Shown here piece by piece: positions 8,964 through 17,505 of a stretch of 64,000 bases of DNA. The stretch comes from Kribbella kalugense (GTDB lineage: Bacteria; Actinomycetota; Actinomycetes; Propionibacteriales; Kribbellaceae). The first letter of the stretch is position 1. Every line of letters starts with the position of its first letter. The stretch spans positions 558,001-622,000 of the forward strand of contig NZ_SODF01000001.1 in the NCBI RefSeq assembly GCF_004365875.1. The letters are read 5' to 3'. The position numbers were made by a program, and so were the translations under genes. The notes beneath the pieces were generated by a model. That model did not search any database and had not been told where the DNA came from. It saw nothing but the letters and a program-made list of their open reading frames with translations.

Positions 8964-9043
8964 CCTGGCCCAGGAGGCCTGGCGCTGGATGTCGAGTCCG
9001 GCGCCGTGACTCCGACGTACCAGACAACTACGGAGGAGGGACA

Positions 9044-10300
9044 ATGATGACACCGGAGCGGGTACTGCGGACTTACCTCACGCTGGTTGTGGTCTCGACC
9101 GGTGCGTCGTCGATGATCTGGGGCATCAACACGCTGTTCCTCCTCGACGCGGGGCTGAGCATCGGGCAGACGTTCGCGGCCAACGCGTTCTTCACCGCCG
9201 GCATGGTGCTGTTCGAGGTCCCGACCGGGGTGGTCGCGGACACGGTCGGCCGGCGTACGTCGTACCTGCTCGGGACGGCGACGTTGATCGGATCCACGCT
9301 GCTCTACCTGCTGCTGTGGCGGGAGCACGCGCCGTTCGTGCTGTGGGCGATCGTGTCGGCGCTGCTCGGGCTCGGGTTCACGTTCTTCAGCGGCGCGACG
9401 GAGGCGTGGCTGGTCGACGGGCTGCACGCGACCGGGTACAAGGGGTCGCTCGACGCGGCGTTCGCGAAGGGGCAGGTGGCGAGCGGGACCGCGATGCTAG
9501 GTGGCTCGATCGCCGGCGGGGTGCTGGCCCAGGTGACGAACCTCGGCATGCCGTACGTCGTACGGGCGTTGTTGCTGGCGGCCACGTTCGTCGTGGCGTG
9601 GCGGTCGATGCGGGACATCGGGTTCGTCCCGAAGCCGCGGGTGTCGGTGCGGGCCGAGATGGGTGGCATCGTCCGGGCGTCGCTGCAGCACGGCCTGCTG
9701 AATCGGCGGGTGCGTTGGGTGATGCTGGCCGGTCCGTTCACCGCCGGTGTCAGCGTGTACGGCTTCTACGCCGCGCAGCCGTACCTCCTGCAGCTCTACG
9801 GGCACTCGAACGCGTACTGGATAGCGGGTCTGTCCGCCGGGATCGTGGCCGGTGCGCAGATCGCCGGTGGCGCGTCGGCGTCGTACATCGCCCGCATCTT
9901 CAAGGACCGGGTGCTGATCCTGATCGCGGCGATCGTCATCTCCGGCGCCGTGATCGCGTTGATGGGTCTGGTGACGTCGTTCGCCGCGGCCCTGGTGCTG
10001 CTGATGGTCTGGGGCACGCTGTTCTCCGCGATGTCGCCGGTCCGGCAGGCGTACCTGAACAGTCACATCCCGTCGGAGCAGCGGGCGACGGTGCTGTCGT
10101 TCGACAACCTGATCGGATCGGCCGGCGGGGTCGTGATCCAGCCGGGGCTCGGTCGTTCGGCCGACCTGTGGGGCTACGGGCAGGCGTACCTGCTGGCGGC
10201 CGGTATCCAGGTGCTCGCGGTGCCGTTCCTCGGACTGGCTCGCCGTACCCGGAAACCAGTCGAGCAGGCCCCGGCCGAGACACTAGCCTTGCAGGCGTGA
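9044..10300 (+). CDS. MFS transporter
   Basis: 418 residues and about twelve hydrophobic segments. FEVPTGVVADTVGRRTSYLLG is the MFS loop 2-3 signature (G-x-x-x-D-x-x-G-R-R). The fold and length suit a drug or metabolite exporter of the major facilitator superfamily. The start has a GGAGGAGGG Shine-Dalgarno. The stop overlaps the next gene's GTG (GTGA), so the CPT-like kinase is translated from the same message. The substrate is unknown; co-transcription with a chloramphenicol-phosphotransferase-like protein hints at antibiotic resistance, but this is inference. Confidence 0.9.
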   Translation: MMTPERVLRTYLTLVVVSTGASSMIWGINTLFLLDAGLSIGQTFAANAFFTAGMVLFEVPTGVVADTVGRRTSYLLGTATLIGSTLLYLLLWREHAPFVLWAIVSALLGLGFTFFSGATEAWLVDGLHATGYKGSLDAAFAKGQVASGTAMLGGSIAGGVLAQVTNLGMPYVVRALLLAATFVVAWRSMRDIGFVPKPRVSVRAEMGGIVRASLQHGLLNRRVRWVMLAGPFTAGVSVYGFYAAQPYLLQLYGHSNAYWIAGLSAGIVAGAQIAGGASASYIARIFKDRVLILIAAIVISGAVIALMGLVTSFAAALVLLMVWGTLFSAMSPVRQAYLNSHIPSEQRATVLSFDNLIGSAGGVVIQPGLGRSADLWGYGQAYLLAAGIQVLAVPFLGLARRTRKPVEQAPAETLALQA

Positions 10301-10830
10301 CGGCTCGACTGATCATCATCAACGGCGGATCCAGCTCCGGGAAGTCCGCGATCGTGCGGGGTCTGCAGGAGGTGCTGCCGGAGCCGTGGCTCGGGTTCAG
10401 CGTCGACGACTTCGTCGACGCGCTGCCGGCCGGGTTGGAAGGTTCGGCGGACGGGATCCAGATCGGTCCGGGCGGCGAGGTGTCGGTCGGGCCCGCGTTC
10501 CGGGAGCTGGAGGCGGCCTGGACCGCCGGCATCGTGGCGATGTGCCGGGCCGGCGGCCGGGTCATCATCGACGACGTCTTCCTCGGCGGCGCATCCTCGC
10601 AGCAGCGCTGGCGGAACGCGATCGGCGACGTCGAGACTCTCTGGGTCGGCGTTCATTGCGACCCGGAGATCGCGGCCGGCCGAGAGCAGGCCCGCGGCGA
10701 CCGAGCCACCGGAATGGCTGAACAACAAGCCCTCATCGTCCACCAGGGCATCACCTACGACGTCGAGGTGGACACCTCCCACACCACCTCGATCAACTGC
10801 GCGCAGACCATCGCGCAGTACCTCAAGTAG
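10297..10830 (+). CDS. Chloramphenicol phosphotransferase-like kinase
   Basis: 177 residues. The P-loop is GGSSSGKSAI at the N-terminus, followed by FSVDDFVDALP, whose Asp is the catalytic-base position in the CPT family. RVIIDDVFLGG is the Walker B-like strand. CPT enzymes phosphorylate a hydroxyl of chloramphenicol; many homologues act on unknown small molecules. Start GTG at 10297 overlaps the MFS stop by 4 bases. The 3' end overlaps the convergent cysteine hydrolase by 8 bases. Confidence 0.85.
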   Translation: MTARLIIINGGSSSGKSAIVRGLQEVLPEPWLGFSVDDFVDALPAGLEGSADGIQIGPGGEVSVGPAFRELEAAWTAGIVAMCRAGGRVIIDDVFLGGASSQQRWRNAIGDVETLWVGVHCDPEIAAGREQARGDRATGMAEQQALIVHQGITYDVEVDTSHTTSINCAQTIAQYLK

Positions 10831-11572
10831 CCAAGGTCTGCGCCAGCGCCTGGCTGGTGGTGGTGAAACCGTAGCACTGACGGACGTTGTAGAAGGTGGC
10901 GTCGAGGCAATACGACGGGGACGTCGTGCCGACCGCGTCCTCGATCATGATGACGTCGTAGCCGAGGTTCGCCGCGTCGGTCAGGGTGTTGAGGACGCAC
11001 TGGTCGGCGTTGACGCCGCAGAACAGGAGCGTGTCGACCCGCAGGTTCCGGAGCACCGAGTCGAGCGGGGTGTCGACGAAGCCGCTCATCCGGTACTTGT
11101 CGATCGCGAGGTCGCCGGCTTCGACGTCCAGGTCGCCGACGATCGCCGCGGCCCACGAACCGGCTTGCAGGACAGGCGATCCGGACGGGCCGCTGGTCGA
11201 GCCGATGCCGTTGCCCTCTCCGGCCGCGTCGTACACGTGACGTACGCCGGGTGGCAGGTTGGCCTGGTCCGGGCGGTTGCCCCAGTTCAGCCAGACGACC
11301 GGGACGTCGTACGCGCGGAGCCGGGGGAGGAGCGCGGCCACCACCGGGATCGGTGCCTGAGCACCGGAGATGTCGACGCCGATGCCCGCCAGCCAGCCGT
11401 CGGGGTGGCAGAAATCGTTCTGCAGGTCGACCACCACGACCGCCGTGCGGGCGAGATCGATCGTGACCCGCTGTGGCTGAGCATCGAACGAGACAGGTTT
11501 CGACGGCATTGCCGGACGGCGCAGGTCGGCCGTGTCCTGGGTCAGAGTCCAGCTGTTGCGGTCGGCAATCAT
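10823..11572 (-). CDS. Isochorismatase-family cysteine hydrolase (biuret or N-carbamoyl amidohydrolase-like)
   Basis: 249 residues. The catalytic triad of the family is visible: Asp49 (VVVVDLQNDF), Lys159 (IDKYRMSGF) and Cys192 (GVNADQCVLNT). Relatives hydrolyse biuret, ureidoacrylate, N-carbamoylsarcosine or nicotinamide. An N-terminal extension of about 40 residues precedes the fold. The ATG overlaps the stop of the AtzH-amidase fusion by 4 bases (ATGA), so both are one operon. With the amidase partner, the natural guess is release of ammonia and carbon dioxide from a biuret- or carbamoyl-type intermediate. Substrate not proven. Confidence 0.85.
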   Translation of the reverse strand: MIADRNSWTLTQDTADLRRPAMPSKPVSFDAQPQRVTIDLARTAVVVVDLQNDFCHPDGWLAGIGVDISGAQAPIPVVAALLPRLRAYDVPVVWLNWGNRPDQANLPPGVRHVYDAAGEGNGIGSTSGPSGSPVLQAGSWAAAIVGDLDVEAGDLAIDKYRMSGFVDTPLDSVLRNLRVDTLLFCGVNADQCVLNTLTDAANLGYDVIMIEDAVGTTSPSYCLDATFYNVRQCYGFTTTSQALAQTLAT

Positions 11573-13119
11573 TTGGGCTCCGTCAGGGCGAGTAGTGCCC
11601 GGTCGGCGCCGGGACCGGCGGCCAGGCAGAGGCCGACCGGGAGCGTGCCGACTCGCGCGGTGGGGATGCTGAGTGCGGGCAGTTCGGCGAGCGAGGCCAG
11701 GCAGGTCAGTCGCAGTGTCGCGCCGCGGATCTCGTCGATCGCGGCGGCGTCCGCATCGATCGGAAGGGCTGGGCTCGACGAGCTGGGCAACGCGAGTACG
11801 ACGCCGGGCGGCAGGAGCTCATGCAGTCGCGCGCGGGCAGTCGCGAGGACATCGCGGGCCGTCTTCTCCTGAACCTCGTCAACGTCGGCTCCGGAACGGA
11901 ACCGTGCTTCCACAGCGGGCTCGAACTCGCCCGGATGCGCCGCGACGAAGTCTCCGTGAACCCGCCAGGCTTCGGCGCTCTGGACCTGCCGGAACGCGAT
12001 GAACCAGTCCTCCAACGCATCCCGGTCGAGCTCGATCCGCCGTACCGGAAGGTCGAGCCGCAGCGCCAGCGCCCGCAGCGCGGCCTCGACCGCGAGGCGG
12101 GTGTCATGTTGGGCCAACTCGAGGAGTGTTGGCGCGACCAGCAACTCTCGCGTCGGCACAATGTCGGCTGCGGGCAACAGTGCGTCGGCGGCGGCCGTGA
12201 GTACGGCGCTCGTCCGGGCGAGGACGCCGACTGTGTCGAAGGACGGTGCCAACGCGACCAGGCCGGTCCGGTCGACGCTGTCATGGGTCGTCCGCAGACC
12301 ATAGAGACCGCAGTACGACGCAGGCACCCGGATGGAGCCCGCAGTGTCGGTGCCGAGGCCGATATCCACCTGGCCGGCTGCGACCGCCGCTGCCGGTCCG
12401 CTGCTCGAGCCGCCGGTGATGCGACCGGGTGCGGCCGGGTTCGCCGGAGTGCCGTAGTGGAGGTTGGTGCCGGCGAGTGAGAACGCGAGCTCGTCGGTCT
12501 GCGCGATGCCGGCGATATCCGCGCCTGCGGTCAGCAGGGCGGCGACCGCGCCCGCGTGCCTGGCCTCGATCGGGACGCCCGCCAACCAGGCCGGGTTGCC
12601 CGCGCCGATCCGCTGCCCGGCGACCGCGAACAGATCCTTCACCGCCACACGCATCCCTTGCAGGGGACCGGAGTCGGCCCCGGCCGCAAGTGGTGCGTCT
12701 CCCGGAGGAACACGCCAGACCGCTGGGTCGCCGGACCTTGGGGTTTCGACGGCGGGAGGTGCGGTCGAGACGTGCGCGATCGTCACCTGCCACGCGCCGC
12801 CGATCCGCTTCCACAGCTGGGTTTGTACGCCGGTGCCGCCGTCCGCGCGCGAGGTCTCAGCGATCAGGACGGCTGAGTCCACCGTCAGTTCACGCACATG
12901 CACCCGCTGCAGGATCCGGTCGGGAACCGGTGGACGGCCGGCGCGGAAGGCAGCGATGTGGTCGTGCCCGACGAGCGCGCTGCCGCCATCGGCGCGCACA
13001 GTCGTCGAGTCGTCGGCGAAGAGCGCGTCCAACTCGGCGACGTCGTTCGCCAGCAGCGCTCGTTCGTAGCGGCGGAAGGCAGCGAGCAGGCTCGGATCAC
13101 CGAGAGCGAAGTCGTTCAT
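11569..13119 (-). CDS. AtzH-like domain fused to an amidase-signature hydrolase
   Basis: 516 residues. Residues 1 to about 125 form an NTF2-fold domain like AtzH (LALLGDPS-type start, VGHDHIAAFRAGR, TQLWKRIGGAWQVTIAHVS). Residues about 150-516 are an amidase-signature enzyme with the Ser-Ser-Lys triad: Lys161 (RVAVKDLF), GGSSSG at 236-241 and Ser262 (TDTAGSIRVP). In cyanuric acid breakdown AtzH hydrolyses 1,3-dicarboxyurea and AtzE is an amidase on carboxybiuret, so the fusion joins two consecutive-step types. A TACGCT hexamer lies 8 bases before the ATG and an XRE operator copy lies just upstream. Confidence 0.88.
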   Translation of the reverse strand: MNDFALGDPSLLAAFRRYERALLANDVAELDALFADDSTTVRADGGSALVGHDHIAAFRAGRPPVPDRILQRVHVRELTVDSAVLIAETSRADGGTGVQTQLWKRIGGAWQVTIAHVSTAPPAVETPRSGDPAVWRVPPGDAPLAAGADSGPLQGMRVAVKDLFAVAGQRIGAGNPAWLAGVPIEARHAGAVAALLTAGADIAGIAQTDELAFSLAGTNLHYGTPANPAAPGRITGGSSSGPAAAVAAGQVDIGLGTDTAGSIRVPASYCGLYGLRTTHDSVDRTGLVALAPSFDTVGVLARTSAVLTAAADALLPAADIVPTRELLVAPTLLELAQHDTRLAVEAALRALALRLDLPVRRIELDRDALEDWFIAFRQVQSAEAWRVHGDFVAAHPGEFEPAVEARFRSGADVDEVQEKTARDVLATARARLHELLPPGVVLALPSSSSPALPIDADAAAIDEIRGATLRLTCLASLAELPALSIPTARVGTLPVGLCLAAGPGADRALLALTEPK

Positions 13120-13127
13120 CGAGGTCG

Positions 13128-13160
13128 AGCGTAGGCGCGGATGTTGATGTGGTGAACATC
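13128..13160 (-). promoter_or_regulatory. XRE operator copy 1 and -10 of the amidase operon
   Basis: GATGTT (13140-13145), nine bases, then AACATC (13155-13160), a dyad matching the copies at 13804 and 21198. On the minus strand it is 6 bases upstream of a TACGCT -10 hexamer (13128-13133), and the ATG at 13119 follows 8 bases later. Confidence 0.7.
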
Positions 13161-13173
13161 TTTCGACAGATGC

Positions 13174-13719
13174 TTACGTCGGCGAAACATGGTCGTCACC
13201 GTGGACCATCAGCACAACGCACGGCTCCGCGCTCGCCCGCCGGAACCGGTGCAGGACGCCACCCGGATAGCTCACCGAATCGCGGGCGTTCAAGGTTCGC
13301 AGACTGCTCTCCGCCTGCTCGGACTCGCGCGTCTCCACCTCCAGCGTGCCGGTCACGACGTACAGGAACTCCGGCCGGACGTGGCTGAAGAACTCCTCGA
13401 ACTCGGTCCCGATCTCGGCGAATTCGGTGATGTCGACCCCGCCCTCGTGCAGCAGCAACCGGGTCCCGGTGCCGATCAGCGGCGGCTCGCCGGCCGGCGG
13501 GGTCGCGGCCGCGAGCAGGGTCTGCTGCGTCGTCCCGAGGGCCTCGGCGATCAGGAACAGCGAGCGCATCGACGGCCGGGCCCGGCCGCGCTCGATCTGG
13601 CTGAGGAAAGGGTGTGACAGCCCGGTGGCGGTCGCGATCTCCACCAGCGTGCGTCCGCGGGTGTGCCGCAGGGACCGGATCGCGGACCCGAGGTGGGTGT
13701 CGATCTCGTCCTGGTTCAT
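13174..13719 (-). CDS. XRE-family regulator with C-terminal cupin domain
   Basis: 181 residues from the ATG at 13719. The helix-turn-helix (residues about 10-65) reads TLVEIATATGLSHPFLSQIERGRARPS. The C-terminal half is a cupin sensor (YVVTGTLEVETRES, SYPGGVLHRFRRA). Such regulators bind a small metabolite in the cupin barrel and control a catabolic set. A GTG at 13767 would extend the frame, but the GGAGG there fits an 11-codon ORF (13716-13751) whose TGA overlaps this ATG. Three copies of one dyad lie at the amidase, MBL and cupin promoters around it, so it is the probable regulator of the island. Confidence 0.85.
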   Translation of the reverse strand: MNQDEIDTHLGSAIRSLRHTRGRTLVEIATATGLSHPFLSQIERGRARPSMRSLFLIAEALGTTQQTLLAAATPPAGEPPLIGTGTRLLLHEGGVDITEFAEIGTEFEEFFSHVRPEFLYVVTGTLEVETRESEQAESSLRTLNARDSVSYPGGVLHRFRRASAEPCVVLMVHGDDHVSPT

Positions 13720-13751
13720 AGCTCGCCGTGGTTCATCTCGTCGTGGTTCAT
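13716..13751 (-). CDS. Short leader ORF coupled to the XRE regulator
   Basis: Eleven codons, MNHDEMNHGEL, with GGAGG 9 bases upstream of its ATG. Its TGA overlaps the regulator's ATG as ATGA. The DNA holds ATGAACCA three times, at the leader start, in the middle and at the regulator start. The regulator's own start has only a weak ribosome site, so reinitiation after this ORF is plausible. The peptide itself need not have a function. Confidence 0.4.
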   Translation of the reverse strand: MNHDEMNHGEL

Positions 13752-13794
13752 ACAGCCGGTCCTCCACAGAAATCTGCCCGAAACCGAGCGCCCC

Positions 13795-13826
13795 TAGGCT
13801 CCTGAATGTTACTCACATCAACATTC
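13795..13826 (+). promoter_or_regulatory. Promoter of the MBL operon with XRE operator copy 2
   Basis: A TAGGCT -10 hexamer (13795-13800), three bases, then GAATGTT-N9-AACATTC (13804-13826), a perfect 7-base dyad. The spacing from -10 to operator equals that at the cupin gene. The operator covers the expected transcription start and lies between the divergent XRE and MBL genes, so it may also serve autoregulation. Confidence 0.75.
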
Positions 13827-13840
13827 TGGGGTGAGCGGCT

Positions 13841-14767
13841 GTGCGCGACTGGTTCGAGATCCGGGACCTCGGTGACGGGTTCCAGCTCATCGCCGAGCCC
13901 GGCCATGTCAACAGCTTCCTGGTCACCGGGACGGAGGCCGCGCTGCTGTTCGACACCGGCATGGGCATCGCCCCGATCCGCGCGGCCGTTCGAGAACTCA
14001 CCGAGCTCCCGCTGATCGTGGTCAACTCGCACGATCACCTCGACCACCGCGGCGGCAACGCGTCGCTGGTCGACGATCCCGGCCTGGTCGCGATCGCGGC
14101 CCATCCGCTCGGCGCGCACGCCGCGGTCGACGAGAGCTTTCTTCGGATGTACGAGGACGCGATGCGCTCGGTGTACGCCGATTACCAGCGCTATCTCGCA
14201 CTCGACCGACAGAGCTTCTTCGTCTCGTCCGCCCTCCCGCACATGCGCCCGATGCCGGACCTGTCCAGCTGGCACGTCCCGGCGATCCCACCCACCCGCA
14301 CCTTGGCCGACGGCGAGTCGATCGACCTGGGCGGCCGTGTCCTCCGAGTCCTTCACACCCCGGGTCACGCACCCGACGCGATCTGCCTGTACGACGAGGC
14401 GACCGGCGTACTGCTGTCCGGCGACACGATTCTCGCGGCTGCCTTCTGGTTGCACGGCGACGACGCGGACCTGACTGCGTTCGCGAAGTCGACGCAACGG
14501 CTGGTGGGGCTCGGGCCGTCCCGCGTGCTGGTTGCACACAACCTGCTCGCCGAGCTGCCCGGCCGATCCGTGGCCGCGGTCGCCGAGGCCGCAAACCGTG
14601 TCCTGCAAGGCGATTCCGAGCCACTCGCCGACAAGGACCTACTGGGCCGACCCGTAGACCGGCACGAGATCAACGGTGTCGTCATCCTGACCGCTCCAGG
14701 CGAGACCGCAAGGCCGCGCGGGACCGGCGGTCCGGGCGGGACTGCGGGTTTGGGTGAGGGCGCATGA
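13841..14767 (+). CDS. MBL-fold metallo-hydrolase
   Basis: 308 residues from GTG 13841. The metallo-beta-lactamase signature HxHxDH is present as H64-D-H66-L-D68-H69 (SHDHLDHRGG). A later HTPGHAPDAICLYDE and LLSGDTI supply the other metal ligands. The family includes hydrolases of thioesters, lactones and phosphodiesters. It is the first gene of a seven-gene operon. The start has a purine-rich GGGGTGAG upstream, and an operator dyad ends 14 bases before the GTG. The stop overlaps the next gene (ATGA). Confidence 0.88.
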   Translation: MRDWFEIRDLGDGFQLIAEPGHVNSFLVTGTEAALLFDTGMGIAPIRAAVRELTELPLIVVNSHDHLDHRGGNASLVDDPGLVAIAAHPLGAHAAVDESFLRMYEDAMRSVYADYQRYLALDRQSFFVSSALPHMRPMPDLSSWHVPAIPPTRTLADGESIDLGGRVLRVLHTPGHAPDAICLYDEATGVLLSGDTILAAAFWLHGDDADLTAFAKSTQRLVGLGPSRVLVAHNLLAELPGRSVAAVAEAANRVLQGDSEPLADKDLLGRPVDRHEINGVVILTAPGETARPRGTGGPGGTAGLGEGA

Positions 14768-15957
14768 ACGTGGGGGAGCAGCTCACCGGGCTCACCGGCG
14801 TCCGTGCGCCGGACGGCTCCGTCGTCGATCTCACCTTCGCGGACGGGCTCATCGCCGCTGTGCAGCCGAGCGCGTCGCCGGAGTCCGGTGGGTGGCGAGT
14901 GCTTCCGGCGGCCGCGGAGCCGCACGCTCATCTGGACAAGGCGTTGACCGCCGACCGAGTCGACACCGAGCAGAACGACCTGCCGGCCGCCATCGCCCAG
15001 TGGCGCGACCTCGCCGCCGGACTCGACAGAGCCGACATCTACGACCGCGCCCTCCGAGCGGTACGCCGCTATGTGTCGCAAGGCATCACCACCATCCGAA
15101 GCCACGTGGATCTTCCCGGGACAGGCGACCCGATGCGCGGCGTCGACGCCCTGGTGCAGCTCCGCGAGGACCTGGGCGATCGGGTGACTCTCCAGCTCGT
15201 CGCGCTGGCCGGTCATCAGACGCCGGACCCGGTCGTCGACGAGGCGCTTGCCCGAGGCATCGACATCCTCGGCGGCTGTCCGCACCTGGCCGACTCGCCG
15301 GCGACCGAGCTGAACCGGCTGCTCGACATCGCCGAGCGCACCGGTGCGCCGATCGACCTGCACGCCGACGAGCAGGTACCCGCGACCGACCTGGATCTCG
15401 AAGAGCTGGCCAAGCAGGTGATCGCCCGCGGACTCACTCAGCCGGTCACCGCGAGCCATTGTGTGCGGCTCGGATCGTTGTCACCGGAACGGCTTGCGCC
15501 CGTCCTCGAGCTGGTCGCCGAAGCCGGCATCGGCATCGTCACGTTGCCGATCACCAACCTCTATCTGCAGGGCCGTGAGGCGACCCACCTGGTTCCGCGC
15601 GGGCTGACCGCCGTACGGGCGATTCTCGATGCGGGCATCCCGCTCGCCGCGGGCGGCGACAACCTGCGCGACCCGTTCAACCCCGTCGGGCGCGGCGATC
15701 CGTTCGAGACCACGGCCCTGCTGATCGCGGCCGGGCACCTGCGCCCGTCGGAGGCCTTGACGGCCGTGACAACGGGTGCGCATGCCGTGCTCGGTCTGCC
15801 GTCGGCCGGTCTGACGCCCGGCAGTCCCGCGGACCTGATCGTCGTACCGGACGCGGATCTCGGTGAGGTCCTCGCAGGCTGGGCCGGCACGCGGACCGTC
15901 GTACACGGCGGCCGAGTCGTGTCGAGCACCAGTGTGAACACGGAGGCATTGCTGTGA
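14764..15957 (+). CDS. Cytosine deaminase-like amidohydrolase
   Basis: 397 residues. The metal-binding H54xH56 sits in AEPHAHLDKALT, the HLDK form typical of cytosine deaminases and related N-heterocycle deaminases. Further ligands lie in RSHVDL, DLHADEQ, SHCVRLGSL and AAGGDNLRDPFNP. The enzyme probably deaminates or opens an N-containing ring in the cytoplasm. It overlaps the MBL gene by ATGA and the ABC ATPase by GTGA. Together with the importer, creatininase-like and amidase genes it suggests use of a heterocyclic nitrogen compound. The exact substrate is not readable. Confidence 0.88.
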   Translation: MNVGEQLTGLTGVRAPDGSVVDLTFADGLIAAVQPSASPESGGWRVLPAAAEPHAHLDKALTADRVDTEQNDLPAAIAQWRDLAAGLDRADIYDRALRAVRRYVSQGITTIRSHVDLPGTGDPMRGVDALVQLREDLGDRVTLQLVALAGHQTPDPVVDEALARGIDILGGCPHLADSPATELNRLLDIAERTGAPIDLHADEQVPATDLDLEELAKQVIARGLTQPVTASHCVRLGSLSPERLAPVLELVAEAGIGIVTLPITNLYLQGREATHLVPRGLTAVRAILDAGIPLAAGGDNLRDPFNPVGRGDPFETTALLIAAGHLRPSEALTAVTTGAHAVLGLPSAGLTPGSPADLIVVPDADLGEVLAGWAGTRTVVHGGRVVSSTSVNTEALL

Positions 15958-16682
15958 AGACGTTGGTGATGGAAGAGGTCTCGAAGACGTTCCCGACCGG
16001 GACGGTGGCGCTGACCGGGGTTGATCTGATCGTCGCGGCCGGGGACTTCGTGTCCGTGGTCGGGCCGTCCGGGTGCGGGAAGTCGACGTTGCTCCGGTTG
16101 GCGGCCGGGCTCGACGACGTGACCGCCGGCCGGATCCAGGTCGAGGCGACCTCGACCAGTTACGTCTTCCAGGAGCCGACGTTGCTGGAGTGGCGGACCG
16201 CGTTGGCGAACGTCGAGCTCGTCGGCGAACTGCGCGGCGTACCGAAGGCGGAGCGGAAGGAGCGAGCCCGGGAAGCCTTCGACCTGGTCGGTCTGACCGG
16301 CTTCGAGAAGCAGTTCCCGCGGCAACTGTCCGGCGGGATGCGGATGCGAGTTTCGATCGCGCGGTCGCTGGTTGCCGAACCCGAGCTGGCCCTGTTCGAC
16401 GAACCGTTCGGCGCGCTCGACGAGATCACCCGGCTGCGGATGCAGACCGAGCTGCAACGGCTCTTCCAGCTGAAGGCGTTCGCCGGGCTGTTCATCACGC
16501 ACTCGATCCCGGAGGCCGTCTACCTCAGCAACCGGGTGCTGGTGATGAGCGGACGGCCCGGCCGAATCGTTGCCGACTTCAACGTTCCGTGGGCGTACCC
16601 ACGGCCGCCCGAGCTGCGCTACGAGACCGAGTTCACCGCCCTGACCGGCGCCGTGTCGGCCGCCCTAGGGGATCACTCATGA
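15954..16682 (+). CDS. ABC transporter ATP-binding protein, nitrate/taurine type
   Basis: 242 residues. Walker A is GPSGCGKSTLL, the signature LSGGMRMRVSIARSL, and Walker B LALFDEPFGALDE. The short FQEPTLLEWRTALANVEL Q-loop is usual for the SsuB/TauB/NitD group that serves importers of sulfonates, nitrate or pyrimidine precursors. The GTG start overlaps the upstream stop by 4 bases, and the stop overlaps the permease ATG by 4 bases. The operon also carries the permease and the lipoprotein, so the importer is complete. Confidence 0.93.
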   Translation: MKTLVMEEVSKTFPTGTVALTGVDLIVAAGDFVSVVGPSGCGKSTLLRLAAGLDDVTAGRIQVEATSTSYVFQEPTLLEWRTALANVELVGELRGVPKAERKERAREAFDLVGLTGFEKQFPRQLSGGMRMRVSIARSLVAEPELALFDEPFGALDEITRLRMQTELQRLFQLKAFAGLFITHSIPEAVYLSNRVLVMSGRPGRIVADFNVPWAYPRPPELRYETEFTALTGAVSAALGDHS

Positions 16683-17482
16683 ACAAGCGGCCGTGGTATC
16701 TCAGGATGCTGCTGTCGGCCGGTCCGATGGTTGGTGCGCTGGCGACCGCGATCGGCCTCTGGTACGCCGTCAGCTACCTCGTGCTGAGCGACGACCGGCG
16801 GTTCATGCTGCCGCCACCGCACCAGGTGATCAGGACGTCGTTGCTCGACCCGGTCCACCTCCAGCCGATGCTCGACGCGCTCGCCCTGTCCGTCCGGGTG
16901 GCCGTGGTCGGGCTGGTGATCGCGGTCGTGCTCGGCGTCACTCAGGCCGTGGTGATGGTGCAGACGACCTGGCTCGAGAGGGCGCTCTATCCGTACGCCG
17001 TGATCCTGCAGACGGTCCCGATCCTCGCCCTGGTGCCGTTGCTGGGCATCTGGTTCGGGTACGGATTCAGCAGCCGGGTCGTGGTCTGCGTGATCATCTC
17101 GCTGTTCCCGATGATCTCGAACACCCTGTTCGGGCTGCAGTCGCCGACCGCGGCGGCGCACGACCTGTTCACGTTGAACAAGGCAACGAGATGGCAGCGA
17201 CTCGTGAAGCTCCAGCTGCCGGCCGCTGTACCCGCGATCTTCGGCGGACTGCGGATCTCGGCCGGACTGTCGGTCATCGGCGCGATCGTCGGCGACACGT
17301 TCTTCCGGCAGGGCCTGGTCGGCATCGGCGGCCTGCTGGACATCTACACCGCCCGCCTGCAGACCGAGGACCTGTTCACCGCGATCGGCCTGGCGTCGGT
17401 GTTCGGCGTCGCGTTCTTCACGGTCTTCGCCACCCTCGACCGGATCATCGTCGGTCGCTGGTACGGCGTCGTCCGCCGGTAA
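16679..17482 (+). CDS. ABC transporter permease, SsuC/TauC type
   Basis: 267 residues with about six membrane segments. The cytoplasmic EAA-like loop that contacts the ATPase is AAHDLFTLNKATRWQRLVKLQLPAAVPAIFGG-type (residues about 160-190), followed by LRISAGLSVIGAIVGD. The start overlaps the ATPase stop by 4 bases. The lipoprotein begins 23 bases after its stop. It forms the membrane channel of the island's importer, presumably as a homodimer. Confidence 0.92.
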   Translation: MNKRPWYLRMLLSAGPMVGALATAIGLWYAVSYLVLSDDRRFMLPPPHQVIRTSLLDPVHLQPMLDALALSVRVAVVGLVIAVVLGVTQAVVMVQTTWLERALYPYAVILQTVPILALVPLLGIWFGYGFSSRVVVCVIISLFPMISNTLFGLQSPTAAAHDLFTLNKATRWQRLVKLQLPAAVPAIFGGLRISAGLSVIGAIVGDTFFRQGLVGIGGLLDIYTARLQTEDLFTAIGLASVFGVAFFTVFATLDRIIVGRWYGVVRR

Positions 17483-17505
17483 TTCCACATCAGTGAGGAA
17501 GAGTC

